Assembly: GCA_947561715.1 (NCBI GenBank)
Contig: OX387203.1
Span: 5,022,001 to 5,086,000, forward strand
DNA from: Ascidia mentula
Lineage: Eukaryota; Chordata; Ascidiacea; Phlebobranchia; Ascidiidae
Length of the DNA stretch: 64,000 nucleotides
Direction of reading: 5' to 3'
In this document: positions 13,226 through 24,669 of the stretch, one piece after another
How positions within the stretch are numbered: position 1 is the first letter of the stretch
Layout: each line of letters starts with the position of its first letter
Notes under the pieces: model-generated
Told to the model about the DNA's origin: nothing
What the model saw: only the letters and a program-made list of their open reading frames with translations
The model's database searches: none
Program-made: the position numbers and the translations under genes

Positions 13226-13310
13226 AAAGGTATATATAACACTTGCTTTGAGATTCCAACCATAAGAATTTCTTGAGTTAGAAACGAAAGTTAAAGTCAC
13301 AGAAAACATA

Positions 13311-14377
13311 ATGAAGTTGGCTCTATTTGCTGTGTTATTCATTTGCGTCGGAACTCTTGTTGAGGTAATGGCCTTACTATACATTACTATACAATGGCCT
13401 TACTATAGATTACTTTACTATAACTATAATGGCCTTACTCTTCATTATATAGTTATACATACGACTAAATTAAAGCTTGTTTATTTGTATCCTTTCGATG
13501 GTACACCACCGCACGTCGGTGCTTCTATCGTATTTAAGATATCATAATTACTGTAAAACTTGTTTTAGGCAAATTGGTGTGTGAATTTCTGCACTCCAGG
13601 TTGCAGAGGATTAACAGGAACAAGTAAGCAAAGGCATTTTTTCTTGATTAATTGTATTCTACAGCAATTTACGCAGTACCAGGCCGAAATAGCTATTTGA
13701 TATTAAAAATGACTTTAAAATAAGTTAAAATGCAACTTTAATGATTTTTCCTTAATGATCGGTAGATGGTTACTACAATAAACATTACTCCTTTTTATAA
13801 ATGCGTGGTGAATTTTTTTCATGACATATCAACTACAATCCCGAGTTTTTAATGTTAAGCAAACTTTTGAACGATAAAAATATAATGTGAGCTGCAGAAA
13901 TGGCCACTTAAGAGGTCTCATCAGTACAGCTATGGTGTGACTTACAACGAACTTGTCAGCTAAACAGCCGGCAAGACTTCCACTTCGTGGTGACTATATA
14001 CAGCTACCATAGGCCATTTGGTACCAAACTAGGTGTAACCCGCCAGAAACAAGCAAAGCTAAATCCAACAGTGTTGCCATGCTTAGCGATAAAAATATAG
14101 TAGCTGTGACCAAATTTAAAAGTTTTGCTATTACATGAAAAACTCAAGTAGAACGAAGTCCGTGCCTAACTCGAGGATTAAGCATGAATTTGCAATTTCG
14201 CTACAAACTTAACTTGATTGATAATTGTTAACTAACTTTTCAGAGAGGCTTCTGTGTATGTACTGCTCAACCAAGAAGTTGTGTTTCATCAACACTTATG
14301 TGGCTTTGTCACGACCGTCGCCTGGAATTGAGTCAAAATCTGCATTAGGTGGCAGAAAGATTGGTTCTCCCGCATAG
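13311..14377 (+). CDS. Six-cysteine secreted peptide A1
   Basis: Three exons: 13311-13364, 13569-13623 and 14244-14377 (stop TAG), 80 residues. Exon 1 is a complete signal peptide (MKLALFAVLFICVGTLVE) ending in phase 0. Exon 2, 55 nt, carries C-x3-C-x3-C (WCVNFCTPGCRG) and ends in phase 1. Exon 3 carries C-x2-C-x5-C (LLCMYCSTKKLC) and a tail ending GGRKIGSPA. Splice sites are canonical (gag|gtaatg, ttttag|gca, caa|gtaagc, tttcag|ag). A2 and A3 downstream have the same structure. The product should be exported; the basic core suggests a host-defence peptide or a secreted ligand, but no function is proven. The signal fold and exon plan recur at eight further loci in this window. Confidence 0.8.
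13887..14100 (+). repeat. Dispersed repeat in A1 intron 2
   Basis: Begins gtgagctgcagaaatggcc and continues through aggtctcatcagtacagct. Closely matched at 15808-16080 in the A2 intron, so part of the A duplication. A diverged independent copy lies at 62710-62880. Confidence 0.6.
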
Positions 14378-14519
14378 TTTTGTTTTGAATATTATTTCCC
14401 GTCTGTATATTTTTCGTCGTATGTATTTTTGTGCTTGTACAGAGTATCCCTTTTGCTGCAAATACAGAATTAAACACACATGAATCCCAAATCTTTTAAG
14501 TAGACATCCAAAGCCAGCG

Positions 14520-14660
14520 AATTTTCTAATTTAAGTGTTTGTTTTGACCGCACCGGAACTTGAACCCGGAAAATCCTGAACACGAATCCTGACCAAGATT
14601 TCTTCCAGGTGTATGGGTCTGGCGCATCGCCGATGTTGCCAGGACTTTAACGTAACGCAG
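14520..14660 (-). repeat. tRNA-like SINE fragment
   Basis: On the minus strand a B-box-like ccgggttcaagtt precedes a unit resembling 45250-45350 (gaacccg, then cacgaatcc, then cgccgatgttgc on the plus strand). Likely a tRNA-derived SINE; the cloverleaf is not intact. Confidence 0.35.
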
Positions 14661-15425
14661 CAGTGAACCTCGTCATATGGTGTGGTTGGAATCCAAAGCG
14701 TTGTCTTGGTATCAGCGATGCATTTTTGAGGGGTCTAGGTAACCGGATAAATAGTAACAGCGTTTCAAAATGTATTTTAAATTGCGTACCAGAAAGGAAA
14801 TATGGTCCTGGGTATAATAAAGTCCCTTATTTGTTTTAATAAATGTAAACGCACTGGTAGTGAATTAAGATCACTTATAAATAGCGCCATAATTACAAAA
14901 TAGATCTGGTTTAACCCTTCGGGCAGAGCTAGCGAGTCCAAGATGACCACCAGGAAACCGCCTGTGGAGCAAAACTTGCTTGATTTTATAAAGCGCTCGA
15001 CCCATATACCACAAATGATAACGGGGTAACCTTCCTGATTGATGCGGAACAATCGGGCACAGTAATTTAAGAAAAAGTTAATTCAGTGGCGAAAAGTGGT
15101 ACAATATGAGACGAGAGAAACGTGTATGGGGTGCAAAGTGAGCTTGCACAGGCCCAGCCTACCGGGTTTCTTTGCTGGCGCTATTTCTACGAACTGAAGT
15201 CAACTCGATGACTGACGTAATATCACATGGTATCCATTCGCTCAAAAGTACTTGGTATTGAAAAGGTCAAATGACAACCCATACAAACTTCTATTGGTTG
15301 ACGCAATCAACAGTTTCCTGCGGGGAAGCTGTATGGAATATGTTTGGACTTGTGGAAAAGGCACAAAACAGTTTGAGATTCGACGACTGGAGAATAACTT
15401 AAAAGAATTAAAGTCAATCGGAACA
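14650..15425. repeat. Duplicated A-gene upstream block (copy 1)
   Basis: This block, ending at the A2 start, recurs imperfectly at 16480-17165 (for instance aaattcagtggcgaaaagtgg and gcacaggcccagcctaccgg). It shows that A genes arose by tandem duplication of units of about 1.9 kb. Confidence 0.65.
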
Positions 15426-16323
15426 ATGAAGTTGGTTTTATTTGCTGTGTTATTCATTTGCGTTGGAACTCTTGTTGAGGTATTTGCCATATACATTATT
15501 TAGTTTAGCAAATGACTGATTGTTTATTTATATCCTTTCGTTGTTGCATCGCCGTACGTTGGTGCTTCTATCGTATTTAAGACATCACAACTGCTGTGAA
15601 AATTGTTTCAGGCAACTTGTCCGAGTTTCTGCTCTCGACCTTGCAGAGGAAGAGAAATAGCTTCAAGAGGAAGTAAGTCAAGGCATTTTTTTCTGAATTA
15701 ATTGTACTCTACAGCAGCACTAGGCCGAAAAAGCAATTTGTAAAAAAAGAAGTAGCTTTAAGTTACCCAGATGTTAAGCAAACTTTTGAACGATACAAAT
15801 ATAATGTGAGCTGCAGAAAGGACCACTTATGAGGTCTCATCAGTACAGCTATGGTGTGACTTACAACGATCTTGTAAGCTAAATAGTCGGCAAGACTTTC
15901 ACTTTGTGATGATTATACAGCCACCATAGCCCATTTGGTACAAAACTAGGTGTCACCCGCCAAAAACCACCATATGGAAAGACTGGGGCCAAGCTGAAGC
16001 CAAAACCGACAGTTTCGTCAGTCTCCGCGATAAAAATAAAGTTGCTGTGGCCAAGTTTAAAAGCTTTGCTATTACTTGTAAAAATCAAGGAGAACGGAGC
16101 CCGTGCTTAAAACTATAGGAATAAGCACGAATTTTCAATTTCGCTACAATCCTAAAATGATCGATGATTGTAAACTTAAGTTTCAGGGATTTGGCACTGT
16201 ATTTTTGCTTGCAAAAAGAACTTGTGTACCTACAACACTAGGATGGCAATTGCAGGACCGTCACCTAGAATTGAGTCAAAACCCGCATTTGATGGTGGCA
16301 GAAAGATTGGCTCACCCGCATAA
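15426..16323 (+). CDS. Six-cysteine secreted peptide A2
   Basis: Three exons: 15426-15479, 15612-15672 and 16187-16323, 83 residues. Signal exon MKLVLFAVLFICVGTLVE differs from A1 at one residue. Exon 2 (61 nt, phase 0 in, phase 1 out) gives TCPSFCSRPCRGR, a C-x3-C-x3-C. The last exon gives WHCIFACKKNLC, here C-x3-C-x4-C, so the middle cysteine of this half is shifted by one while the overall span is unchanged. The tail GPSPRIESKPAFDGGRKIGS is nearly shared with A1, including the GGRK dibasic site. Junctions are gag|gtattt, tttcag|gca, gaa|gtaagt and tttcag|gg. Tandem sister of A1; mature peptide strongly basic. Confidence 0.8.
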
Positions 16324-16479
16324 TATTGTTTAAATATCATTTCCGTCTGTATATTATTCGTCGTATGTATTTTTGTTCTTGTACTGTGTATCCCTTTTGC
16401 TGCAAATACAGAATTGAACGTAAATCATTTTAGTCCACCTGAGGTAGCGGAATTTTTAAGATCAAAATTGTTTGGATTT

Positions 16480-17165
16480 TAACTTTGTGAACCTCGTCAC
16501 ATGGTGTAAATGGAATCCATGGCATGTTTTGGTATCAGCGATGCCTAATATAAAAATTAGGTCCCTGAAAATAACAAGACCCTGGTGGTAATAAGGTTCG
16601 CTATTTATGTTAATAAATGTATTGTTACTGAACTAAAATCACCCATAAATAACGCCATGTTTACAAAAGAGGTGTGGTTTAATTCTACGGGCAGGACTAG
16701 CGAGTCCAAAATGGCCACAACTGTCTGTGGAGCAAAACTTGCTTACAAAGCGCCCGATCCATATACCACAAATTATATCGGGGTAACCTTCCTAAATGTT
16801 GCGGAACAAAACCATTAATCTGGCACAGTAAATTAGGAAAAGTTAATTCAGTGGCGAAAAGTGGTACAATATGAGACGAAAAAATTGAAACGTGTATGGG
16901 TAGCAAAGTGAGCTTGCACAGGCCCAGCCTACCGGGTTTCTTTGCTGGCGCTATTTCAATGAACTGAAGTCAACTCGATGACTGACGTAGTATCACATGG
17001 TATCCATTCGCTCAAAACTACTTGCTATTGGTTTGAGAAGGTCCAACAACATCCCATACAAACTTTAATTCGTTCGTGACGCAATCAACAGTTTCCTGCG
17101 GGAAAGCTGTATGGAGTCTGTTTGGACTTGTGGAAAAGGCACAAAACATTTTAAGAATAACTTAT
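16480..17165. repeat. Duplicated A-gene upstream block (copy 2), no gene attached
   Basis: Homologous to 14650-15425, but the similarity stops just where the A2 signal exon would begin. No signal exon follows before A3. It marks a lost or partly deleted A copy between A2 and A3. Confidence 0.55.
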
Positions 17166-17940
17166 GGGAAATTCCTATGGCTTCTAGACAACAAAGATAT
17201 ATTCATGACCCTAGATGCAGGCCTAGGCACATTTGAATGAATATTATAGTTTTGAATGTCAATATGCACACAAAGCAAAGCGTGTGCATTTTAAAGTGTT
17301 CTGTACGTTTATATGTTACTGGTTTGTCATTATATCATCTAAATAGTTAGTAATTATCTGGAAAATCAGCGCGATCTAAACGTGCTTGGCTGTGTGTATC
17401 CGCTTTGGACCGTTGAGCAAGTACAGACAACTCAACACTACAATCATGCAAATATTTGTGTAGGAATGGACTGCGGATTTGAGTCACGATAGTGGATATT
17501 CTGTGCGATTGTTGACGACTACAACTGCGTCTTATTTAAAAAAAATATAAACAGAATGCTTTGGGTTATACTGTATTAAATCAACTCCCCAAAGATGCAG
17601 TTTAAAGTGATTTACCATTTTCACCTACCCAATCATATGCACTGTATTGAAGGTTTTAAGGTTCGAATTAAATTACGTAATATACATATTTCACGTGGAT
17701 TTTAATCAACCAGCTGGCTGACTCGTTATGGTAATCACTGAAAACTATTTGGTGGTGATTCTGTAAAACGACCACCTGTATTAAACCTCAATTGCGGCTT
17801 GTGACGCACAAAAGTAGATTGCCCCAAATGCTTCCTGTAGAAGGGTTGTTAGGAACTTTCTCTCCAAGGTATGGGGAGTATCAGTTTGCTTGAGGCTCAG
17901 AAGATTTCAATTTTCAAGCCAAGTGAAAAGTCACAGAAAA

Positions 17941-18737
17941 ATGAAGTTTGTTCTATTTGCCGCGTTATTCATCTGTGTTGGGACACTTGTTGAGGTACAA
18001 TATTAGTTACCTGTATTATTTACTTTTTAATAGATATATAAATTATTTTGACTTACGCAGAATTTTCCGTTTTTGTAATCTAGCTTTATGATAATTATTG
18101 TAATTTTTTTAGGCAAATGCGTGTCGGGAATTCTGCGAGCCGGATTGCAAAGGGTTGACTGGTTACAGTAAGCAAAACTTTTTTCTTCAAGTCAAATTTC
18201 TTTGAATAACAATTTGCACCTGGCTGAATAAAGAGGTTGAGAAAAATAACAGATCAAAATCGCAATAACTTTTTGGTGCAACTTCGTTCAACCCAAACCA
18301 AACCCGACTTATTGTAAATATGTTCGTCATAGATATATTTTCCTGCATCTTTCAAAACTTTATGTCTGTTTGGTGCGATTATAAAACATCCAGGTACATA
18401 ATTAGGGTTAGCTTTTCGTTCTTAATTCTTCGTTTTGTCCTTAGTTTAGGCCATGTTAAGCTGTTTTGCTCATATGAGTTCTTAATGTTTTGGCGAAACG
18501 CAGGCCTTTTCCGTTCCTTGTAGCCGAGTTAACAACACATAGGTTAATGCTAGTTAATGACTTACAGTTAATTGCACAATCTTTGCAGGAAAATTTGCGT
18601 GTACATATTGCACAAACCAAAAATTGTGCGACTATCTTTATGTGGGGGCTCGACCAAACACCAAACCAAAATCCACAAAAAATGACAAGTCCAAAAATAG
18701 TGGTGATGATGGACATGAAAAATCATTCCGGTTCTAA
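17941..18737 (+). CDS. Six-cysteine secreted peptide A3
   Basis: Three exons: 17941-17994, 18113-18167 and 18589-18737, 85 residues. Signal exon MKFVLFAALFICVGTLVE, then ACREFCEPDCKG (C-x3-C-x3-C) in a 55-nt phase 0/1 exon, then FACTYCTNQKLC (C-x2-C-x5-C). The C-terminal tail is a lysine-, asparagine- and serine-rich stretch ending KSFRF and has no resemblance to the A1/A2 tail. Splice sites gag|gtacaa, ttttag|gca, aca|gtaagc and tttgcag|ga are canonical. The gene is more compact than A1 and A2 because its introns lack the dispersed repeat. Confidence 0.8.
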
Positions 18738-20213
18738 CAAAATACCGTATTCTATGTTACTGATGTTTAGCATTTATGGTTGTTCCGTGTATCATTTTCA
18801 TATTAATTGAATTTATATTAATTTTCTGTCGTTGCCTATGCCGCAAAGGAAGGCAATTCAACTTCCAGGGACTAAATCTGCGCAAATTCGCATTAACTTG
18901 TTGTCTTTGCGCAGTTTTTTTCATCTTCATTCCAAAGTCGTGATTACGTATATTCTTTATTCTAGTATTGTATAATATAATGTATCGTAATACATGATTT
19001 TTCATGACAGTGCGTTGAACCCCTCTTTAAAGTGAGTTGTCTGCGACAGTACAGGCTGCAAAAATATTGAACGCTCAATAGATGGATTTCTTCAATTGCA
19101 AGTACTTTGAGTTTGATGCAGCTGCACAATATAGGAAACGATTACCGCAATATAGGAAACAGTAATTGGGAAAAACAAAGGTCTCCATTAGTTTGGCGCG
19201 TGGGTACAAACTGTCCCAAGAATTTTCGAAGGGATATAAGGAACTCTTGAATTTAATTTCAAAGAACAAACACTTAAATTCCTATTCAGTCGAGTACCAT
19301 ATGTCAAGGAAATGGGAATACGTTGGACAAATCAACTATGCGTATAGCGCACCGTACTCATAAAGATAGTCATTTTTTGTGTGATAACTAACATAGTTTA
19401 AAAACGACACTTATTTTTAGTAAATTAAAACGCTATATTCACAATTATACAGGGCTGTAATATACATTATCCAGAGAATTCGGGTGTGATAATTTTCTCT
19501 GTTTTGCTTGCTGTAAAAACCACAAGAAAAATCCACGTTCAGTGGCACGCGAAGTTATTTCAAAACCGTATGTGGCCCTTAATTGCCTCTATGGATTCTA
19601 GATGCACCAACGCACGAACCTCGTCGCAGTTACAATAGTTTGACTTTCAAGATGTCGACTGGCGAATTTGTTATCTTTTTCCCTTGGTAAGCGCAATATA
19701 CGTGTATTTTCAATCCACCGTAATCCAGCACTACCAATCAATCCTGATGGGCACGCGCTTGCCGTTCTGCCGACTTATCAAGGAGAGTATTTGTGCAACA
19801 TATGGAGCGGGACACCACAATCGTGCGTTACGCTATGTTGTGTATACGGAAGCAGGGCACAATGTTATGGTTTCTTAAGTGGTTCAGCAGAGTATGTAAG
19901 TCATATTTGTAGTTGTGCGGCAAAATAATTAGAAATTAATTTTAATGATATTAACCATGTTGTTTTTACGCCCTCATTTGGATAAAGGCAACGTTCCGCA
20001 TGACCAGTCAGAGCAAAATTACCGTGCTGATAGAAAGGCGAAACCACGCTGTAGAGAACACTTTCTGGCATGCAGCAAATTTATTAAAATAAACTTTCAA
20101 AAAGTTTCGAGAAAGATAAGACTGAAACAACATGAAACGGCATGTGAAAAACAATATTCTGACAAGATCACACAGTAAATGCATACAGAACTGCAAGCAT
20201 TAACAAGAACAGT
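18738..20213. other. Intergenic DNA between A3 and D
   Basis: No supported gene. A short open piece at 19651-19680 (MSTGEFVIFFP then gtaagc) looks exon-like, but no partner exon in phase was found. The frames at 19684-19878 and 19945-20178 lack splice or family support. Confidence 0.4.
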
Positions 20214-20963
20214 TTACAACTGGTCGTCATCCATGTCAAGAATAATATCGAACACCATCTGTGCGTCTCCTTCATGGTAGTTGAACTTCTGCGGGCAATT
20301 CCATCCGTCCCGACAGTAGAGGCATAACCAACGATTTTGATGCAAACACCAGTCATTTTACGACCAACTTTGTCATCATTAATCAAATAAGAGCCTTAAA
20401 CTTTATAGCTTGTTCCATTCCAATCCAGTCATTGTAAAAGTTTTTACGTTGCTACAAATTTACACGCTTAAATTCTATTCAGTTTAATTCAACAAACTAA
20501 TGTTGCCAATAGAACAAGCTAGTTGCATTGGTTTTCTAGGGGCCTAACATTTGTCAACAAAACATTCCAGCAATTATTCTTACTGACCTGGGGATGTAAT
20601 CGGACAATTCCCGGTAACAAAGTGGTTGTTGGCATTCTTTTTGCAGAAGTAGTTGCAAATATACTATAACAAAAAAATCAACACCTTTACAAGCAGCTTG
20701 TACATCTTTGTGCAACGTAGACAAACATAGGTTTGTGCAACTTACGTTCAATTTCTGGATTTCATTCAATGTCCAACCTACAGAATGTATTGGTTATTAG
20801 ATGAATATCAGCAAAATTTTACTTGCTACGGTTTCGATACAACTTGTTACGGAACTATCAACAAATACAGTGAATTTCAAAAAAACAGGTTAATTTGTAG
20901 TTGTTTACCCATCGCAGACGAAGTGATGCAAATTATTACCAAGGAGGCAAGTAAAATCTTCAT
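20214..20963 (-). CDS. Six-cysteine secreted peptide D, possibly defective
   Basis: Four exons on the minus strand: 20963-20909 (signal MKILLASLVIICITSSAM, phase 1), 20777-20746 (short linker WTLNEIQKLN, phase 0), 20663-20588 (ICNYFCKKN...GNC, phase 1) and about 20335-20214. The last exon gives WLCLYCRDGWNC (C-x2-C-x5-C) and an acidic tail ending DIILDMDDDQL. The signal resembles that of the C genes (MRILLASLVLLLV) and the four-exon plan equals groups B and C. In exon 3 the third cysteine is displaced to about 12 residues further on. The oddity is the last acceptor: at the position required by phase and homology the sequence is catcaaa|at with no AG, so splicing may fail or use another site. 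Treat as a possibly decaying member. Confidence 0.6.
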
Positions 20964-20999
20964 TTCTACACGACTTATAACTAAATACACTCAGTCAAA

Positions 21000-22040
21000 C
21001 GAAACCCAAATGATACGAAAACTACTGTATCCCACATTTTAACTATGTTTAGTCGGGACGAGCTTTCTATATGCGGAATCAACGTTCGCGCTAATGCCGG
21101 ATATTGGATTTGTCGCGCAAAAACCCTTAATAGGGTTTCTGTGAACAGTCATATACCGAAGGAAATATCGCTAAATCGGCGTTGTTCCTTACTTTATAGT
21201 GTGATGATCGTCATAACGGAGAACAATCGGGGTGAAAAGGATACATGGCGTAAATAATAAAATGTTTCTTGATTAGACTTACTTTATCATATATATATAT
21301 GTATGAGGAAAATGGAGCCAATTTGGTGCCGAACTGATAACGGTGATTGTATAGTACAAACCGTTTGGCCGGCAAAGTCGTCTAAAAGAGTCACACTAAG
21401 CTGCACTGATGAGTCCATAGGTCTAAACAGTTGCCATCTGTATGCAGCTCACAAAAAATTATTATTGCATTTGAATGAAAACAAAAATAATAATGACTAT
21501 TTGTTAAAAGTAACTGCAATATTTGATTTAAAACACTAAAAATCGCAAACAAGGGTAACTGTGATCATTTTAGAACGTCAACAAATGGTTTCATCCATTG
21601 TATTCCCAACTGTTTGAAAGCCAATTGTTGTTTCGTAGAACAAAACTTACTTCTGCGTAACGTGAATTCCAAGCATAATGGGGGGGGGGGGGGGAATTCC
21701 TCAAGGCACCACTGCACGAACAGGGTTTCAATTGAGTAAGCTTGTTGACACACAATCGTCGATTCAACGCTCTAGTGGGAATTTTTTCTCGTATGATTGT
21801 CTTAGATATAACTCAAGGCACGGTAAAGCAGCACGGAAAATATGCGAATCACGCATGCACTGAAATCTATGCAGGAACCACTCAGTGAGTCACGTTATGA
21901 AAGGTATTCACTTTTGGCGGCAAAACTTTCCAACTTTCCTTGTGTTTCAACGGACACACTGTCGCCTCTATTTCCTTGTGTGCTTCATTAAAAGGTGATG
22001 GCCCGTGTTTCTTTGTATTTAGTCTTAGGAGACAGAAGAA
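21000..22040. other. Intergenic DNA between D and B1
   Basis: A 14-base G run lies near 21680 and an AT microsatellite near 21290. The start of the B tandem unit is at about 21819. A TATA-like cattaaaagg near 21987 precedes B1. No gene seen before B1. Confidence 0.45.
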
Positions 22041-22041
22041 A

Positions 22042-22732
22042 ATGAAGGCTTCTTTTGTTTTGATCTTGGTGGTTTTCACAGGTAAGTCGAAAAACGTACC
22101 AACAAACAGAATGTTATTATTTGCATAAAGTTACTTTCGTTATACATAAGAATATGGCGGGGATTTGGGATAATTATATTAAACTATTGGAATGCGATAA
22201 CTTTTTGACGTTCTGCTTTTATCTTTCAGGTTGCAGTCTGGCTCGAGACATGTTTCAAGTAAGTAAGCATACGGACTTTAAAATAAAAACTGCGGCGCAC
22301 AACACAAATGAGAAAGCATGCAAAAACTCTTCATGTTATCCTGTGGCATGCCAAACCTTACTGTCCGGGAAATTGATGGTCATTTTTAGAAACCAGAGTT
22401 AAAAAGCTAGGATACAAAATTGTAGTTGTGTTGTTACGATTTATATTTGCCATTAAGCTGGTTTAATGAAGACCCTTTTACAGGAATTTTGCAACAGAAA
22501 ATGTGCTCGCAACTGCAATATTCATTATACACAAAGTGGTAAATAATTTGGTACAGTTTATTGCAAACAAATAGTCATGATATCTATCCCTTCATCAGCT
22601 AAACCAACTAATTTTAAGTAACATAATGAATTCTTTGTTTAAACAGACAAATTGTGGTGTCTGACTTGTACGACCTACCGTAAATGCAGAGGCGGAAAAA
22701 ATATACTGGACGACGTTGAAATGCTGGAGTGA
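22042..22732 (+). CDS. Six-cysteine secreted peptide B1
   Basis: Four exons: 22042-22081, 22230-22258, 22484-22538 and 22647-22732; 69 residues. Exons 1 and 2 give the signal region MKASFVLILVVFTGCSLA and the residues RDMFQ. Exon 3, 55 nt, gives FCNRKCARNC (C-x3-C-x3-C). Exon 4 gives WCLTCTTYRKC (C-x2-C-x5-C) and the acidic tail NILDDVEMLE. Intron phases are 1, 0, 1, identical to groups C and D. Donors gtaagt, gtaagt, gtaaat and the acceptors are canonical. AATAAA follows at 22789-22794. The cationic core plus anionic tail is a typical layout for antimicrobial peptide precursors, where the tail would be removed; this is inference. Confidence 0.82.
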
Positions 22733-23324
22733 AGCAGGAAAAATATATGGTCACATGTTTCGTCCATATTTAAACTTAATATGTTGCAAATAAAACACTG
22801 TATTATGTGTGGATGTGGTGTTGAAGAGTAACAAAAATTTAATTTAAATTTGCAAAATGAGGTCGTCTTTAAATTCCTTAAGACATGTATGTTGAAACCA
22901 AATGCACAAATGGTTTAAAATCCTTTGGGGATTGGTTTTAAGTCTTGATTGTTCTTTTATAAGTTATGCAGAGCCAAATTCCAATTTTCCCTGTACCCAA
23001 CGCAGCGTTGCGACAAAAGCTTTTCTTATCCGGCCTGCATTCCATTGTTTATTGAATGTCCCCTTCCTGCTCTCACTCCCTTGATGGAAAAAAATGGATC
23101 ACAATTGAGTTGGAATTTTTCACTTCCTATGGTAGACATTTTACGGTTTGTTAAGCAGGAAGTAGGGAAGTTCCTTTAACAGCGGTAATTGTTTTTGGAT
23201 TTTCCCTCGCTTTCGTAACTTACTTATGGCCTTTTAAGCAACAAAAAACAATGAAATCTGGCAAATCATGCAATCATTTTACAACACATTTGCTGGCATT
23301 TCTATTTACTCCCAGGATTTCCTC

Positions 23325-23462
23325 TTACAGAACTTTCTTCTCTTTTTCCAGATCATCGATTTTTTTCTCACATTCTTCAATCTGGTTCTGCATAGAATTT
23401 ATTCTTTTTGTTAGGACCTCCATTATTTTTGTAGCGAATTTTTGACTTGCACAACTTGTCGC
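23325..23462 (-). pseudogene. Coiled-coil exon relic in B unit 1
   Basis: The minus strand reads a heptad-like stretch (KRINSMQNQIEECEKKIDD, then LEKEKKVL) and then a stop. There is no start codon, no clear acceptor and no partner exon. The copy in unit 2 reads the same heptads further but is frame-disrupted just before them. Looks like a captured exon of an unidentified coiled-coil protein, now decayed. Confidence 0.35.
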
Positions 23463-23949
23463 ACATCAACATAGTAATTTATCAAGAATTGTTTATCGTA
23501 AAAAGCGGTTTCGTTATTTTCGTCGTTTCCGGATGTTTAAAAACGTCATCAATTCGTAAACACATGAAATACGACCATTGAAAAACAGAACATTATAATA
23601 TAGACACCTCACTACGTACAATGTGTTGCAGAAGACAGCATATAGGACACTGGTTCTTTAATCGGTTTAGGGTTATAAGTCACAACATAACTTAAGTGAT
23701 GAGTCTGATTGTCTGCTCACTATATACAATTGCATTTAAAGCAGAGTATTTATGCCAATTGTCATATATCTGCATTGCATTTGCGATAAGCCCACTTTTG
23801 CTCGTATTTTAGTAACTTGCTACTCGTTTTTCCTGCTTAATATGTCTTGGCCGATTCAATAACGGCGATTAAAAATTGCAGTGCTAACATTTAAACATTT
23901 GGGTTTTATTTATCAAACTTACGATTTTACACAACATTTGCAATAGCAG

Positions 23950-24447
23950 GCAATGCCTTGCTACTTAATTGAAATTCTCAACAAAAAACACCTCCAGGGA
24001 AATTCGCGTGCTTGTTTCTTCCATTCTCCTGTTTATCGGGGTCCCTGCGGCGCAAATAAAAACGCTGATTAAAATTGGGAAACGCTTTTCTCTTCGCCAA
24101 AGAACGTGTTCCTTCATTCGCTCAAGTTTTTACAACGGAAGGTTGTACTTGGTTTCGTCTGGTGAGTCTTCCCATAATGTTTGTATTACGATAGTTAATT
24201 AATTTAAAAGGGGTTGTATAATATTCTTTTGATCGATACCAACATTTGCATGCTCGTGGTTGTGTTTTGTGATGTGATTTGGCTTGCTTTGCATCTTCGT
24301 CACGCATCATGTGTTCCTACTATAGCACAGGAAAAACACTACGATGGCGCCTAGCCCTATAGTTAAGCCGCGCGCGTAGCGAATGAGGATCACGTGATGC
24401 ATATTCTCGTAATGTTGGGATCGCATCCGCCCTACTTAAACATAATA
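23950..24447 (+). repeat. Dispersed repeat R, copy 1
   Basis: Carries the short frame SSILLFIGVPAAQIKTLIKI and, downstream, the conserved block catcacgtgttcc ... gaggatcacgtgatgcat. Other copies: 26730-27233, 32085-32590 and 38830-39245 (inverted). Confidence 0.7.
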
Positions 24448-24669
24448 CACGGTAAAGCAGCACGGAAAATATGCGAATCACGATGCACTGTAATCTATGC
24501 AGGAACCACTCAGTGAGTCACGTTATGAAAGGTATTCACTTTTGGCGGCAAAACTTTCCCACTTTCCTTGTGTTTCAATGGACACACTGTCGCCTCAATT
24601 TCCTTGTGTGCTTCATTAAAAGGTGATGGCCCGTGTTTCTTCGTATTTAGTCTTAGGAGACCGAAGAAA

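Larger units (their letters stand above)
21819..24447. repeat. B tandem unit 1 (about 2.63 kb)
   Basis: Starts cacggtaaagcagcacgg and ends cataata just before the same start recurs at 24448. It contains gene B1, a decayed coiled-coil stretch (-) and one copy of the dispersed repeat with the IKTLIKIGK frame. Similarity to unit 2 is high throughout, including introns, so the duplication is recent. Confidence 0.85.

Noticed and set aside
19651-19880. Exon-like start MSTGEFVIFFP with donor, and a downstream frame
   Set aside because: The phases of the two pieces do not join and no homologue was recognised.
22902-23179. Signal-like frame MHKWFKILWGLVLSL downstream of B1 and again of B2
   Set aside because: Conserved only through the recent unit duplication; no splice context and two overlapping frames compete.
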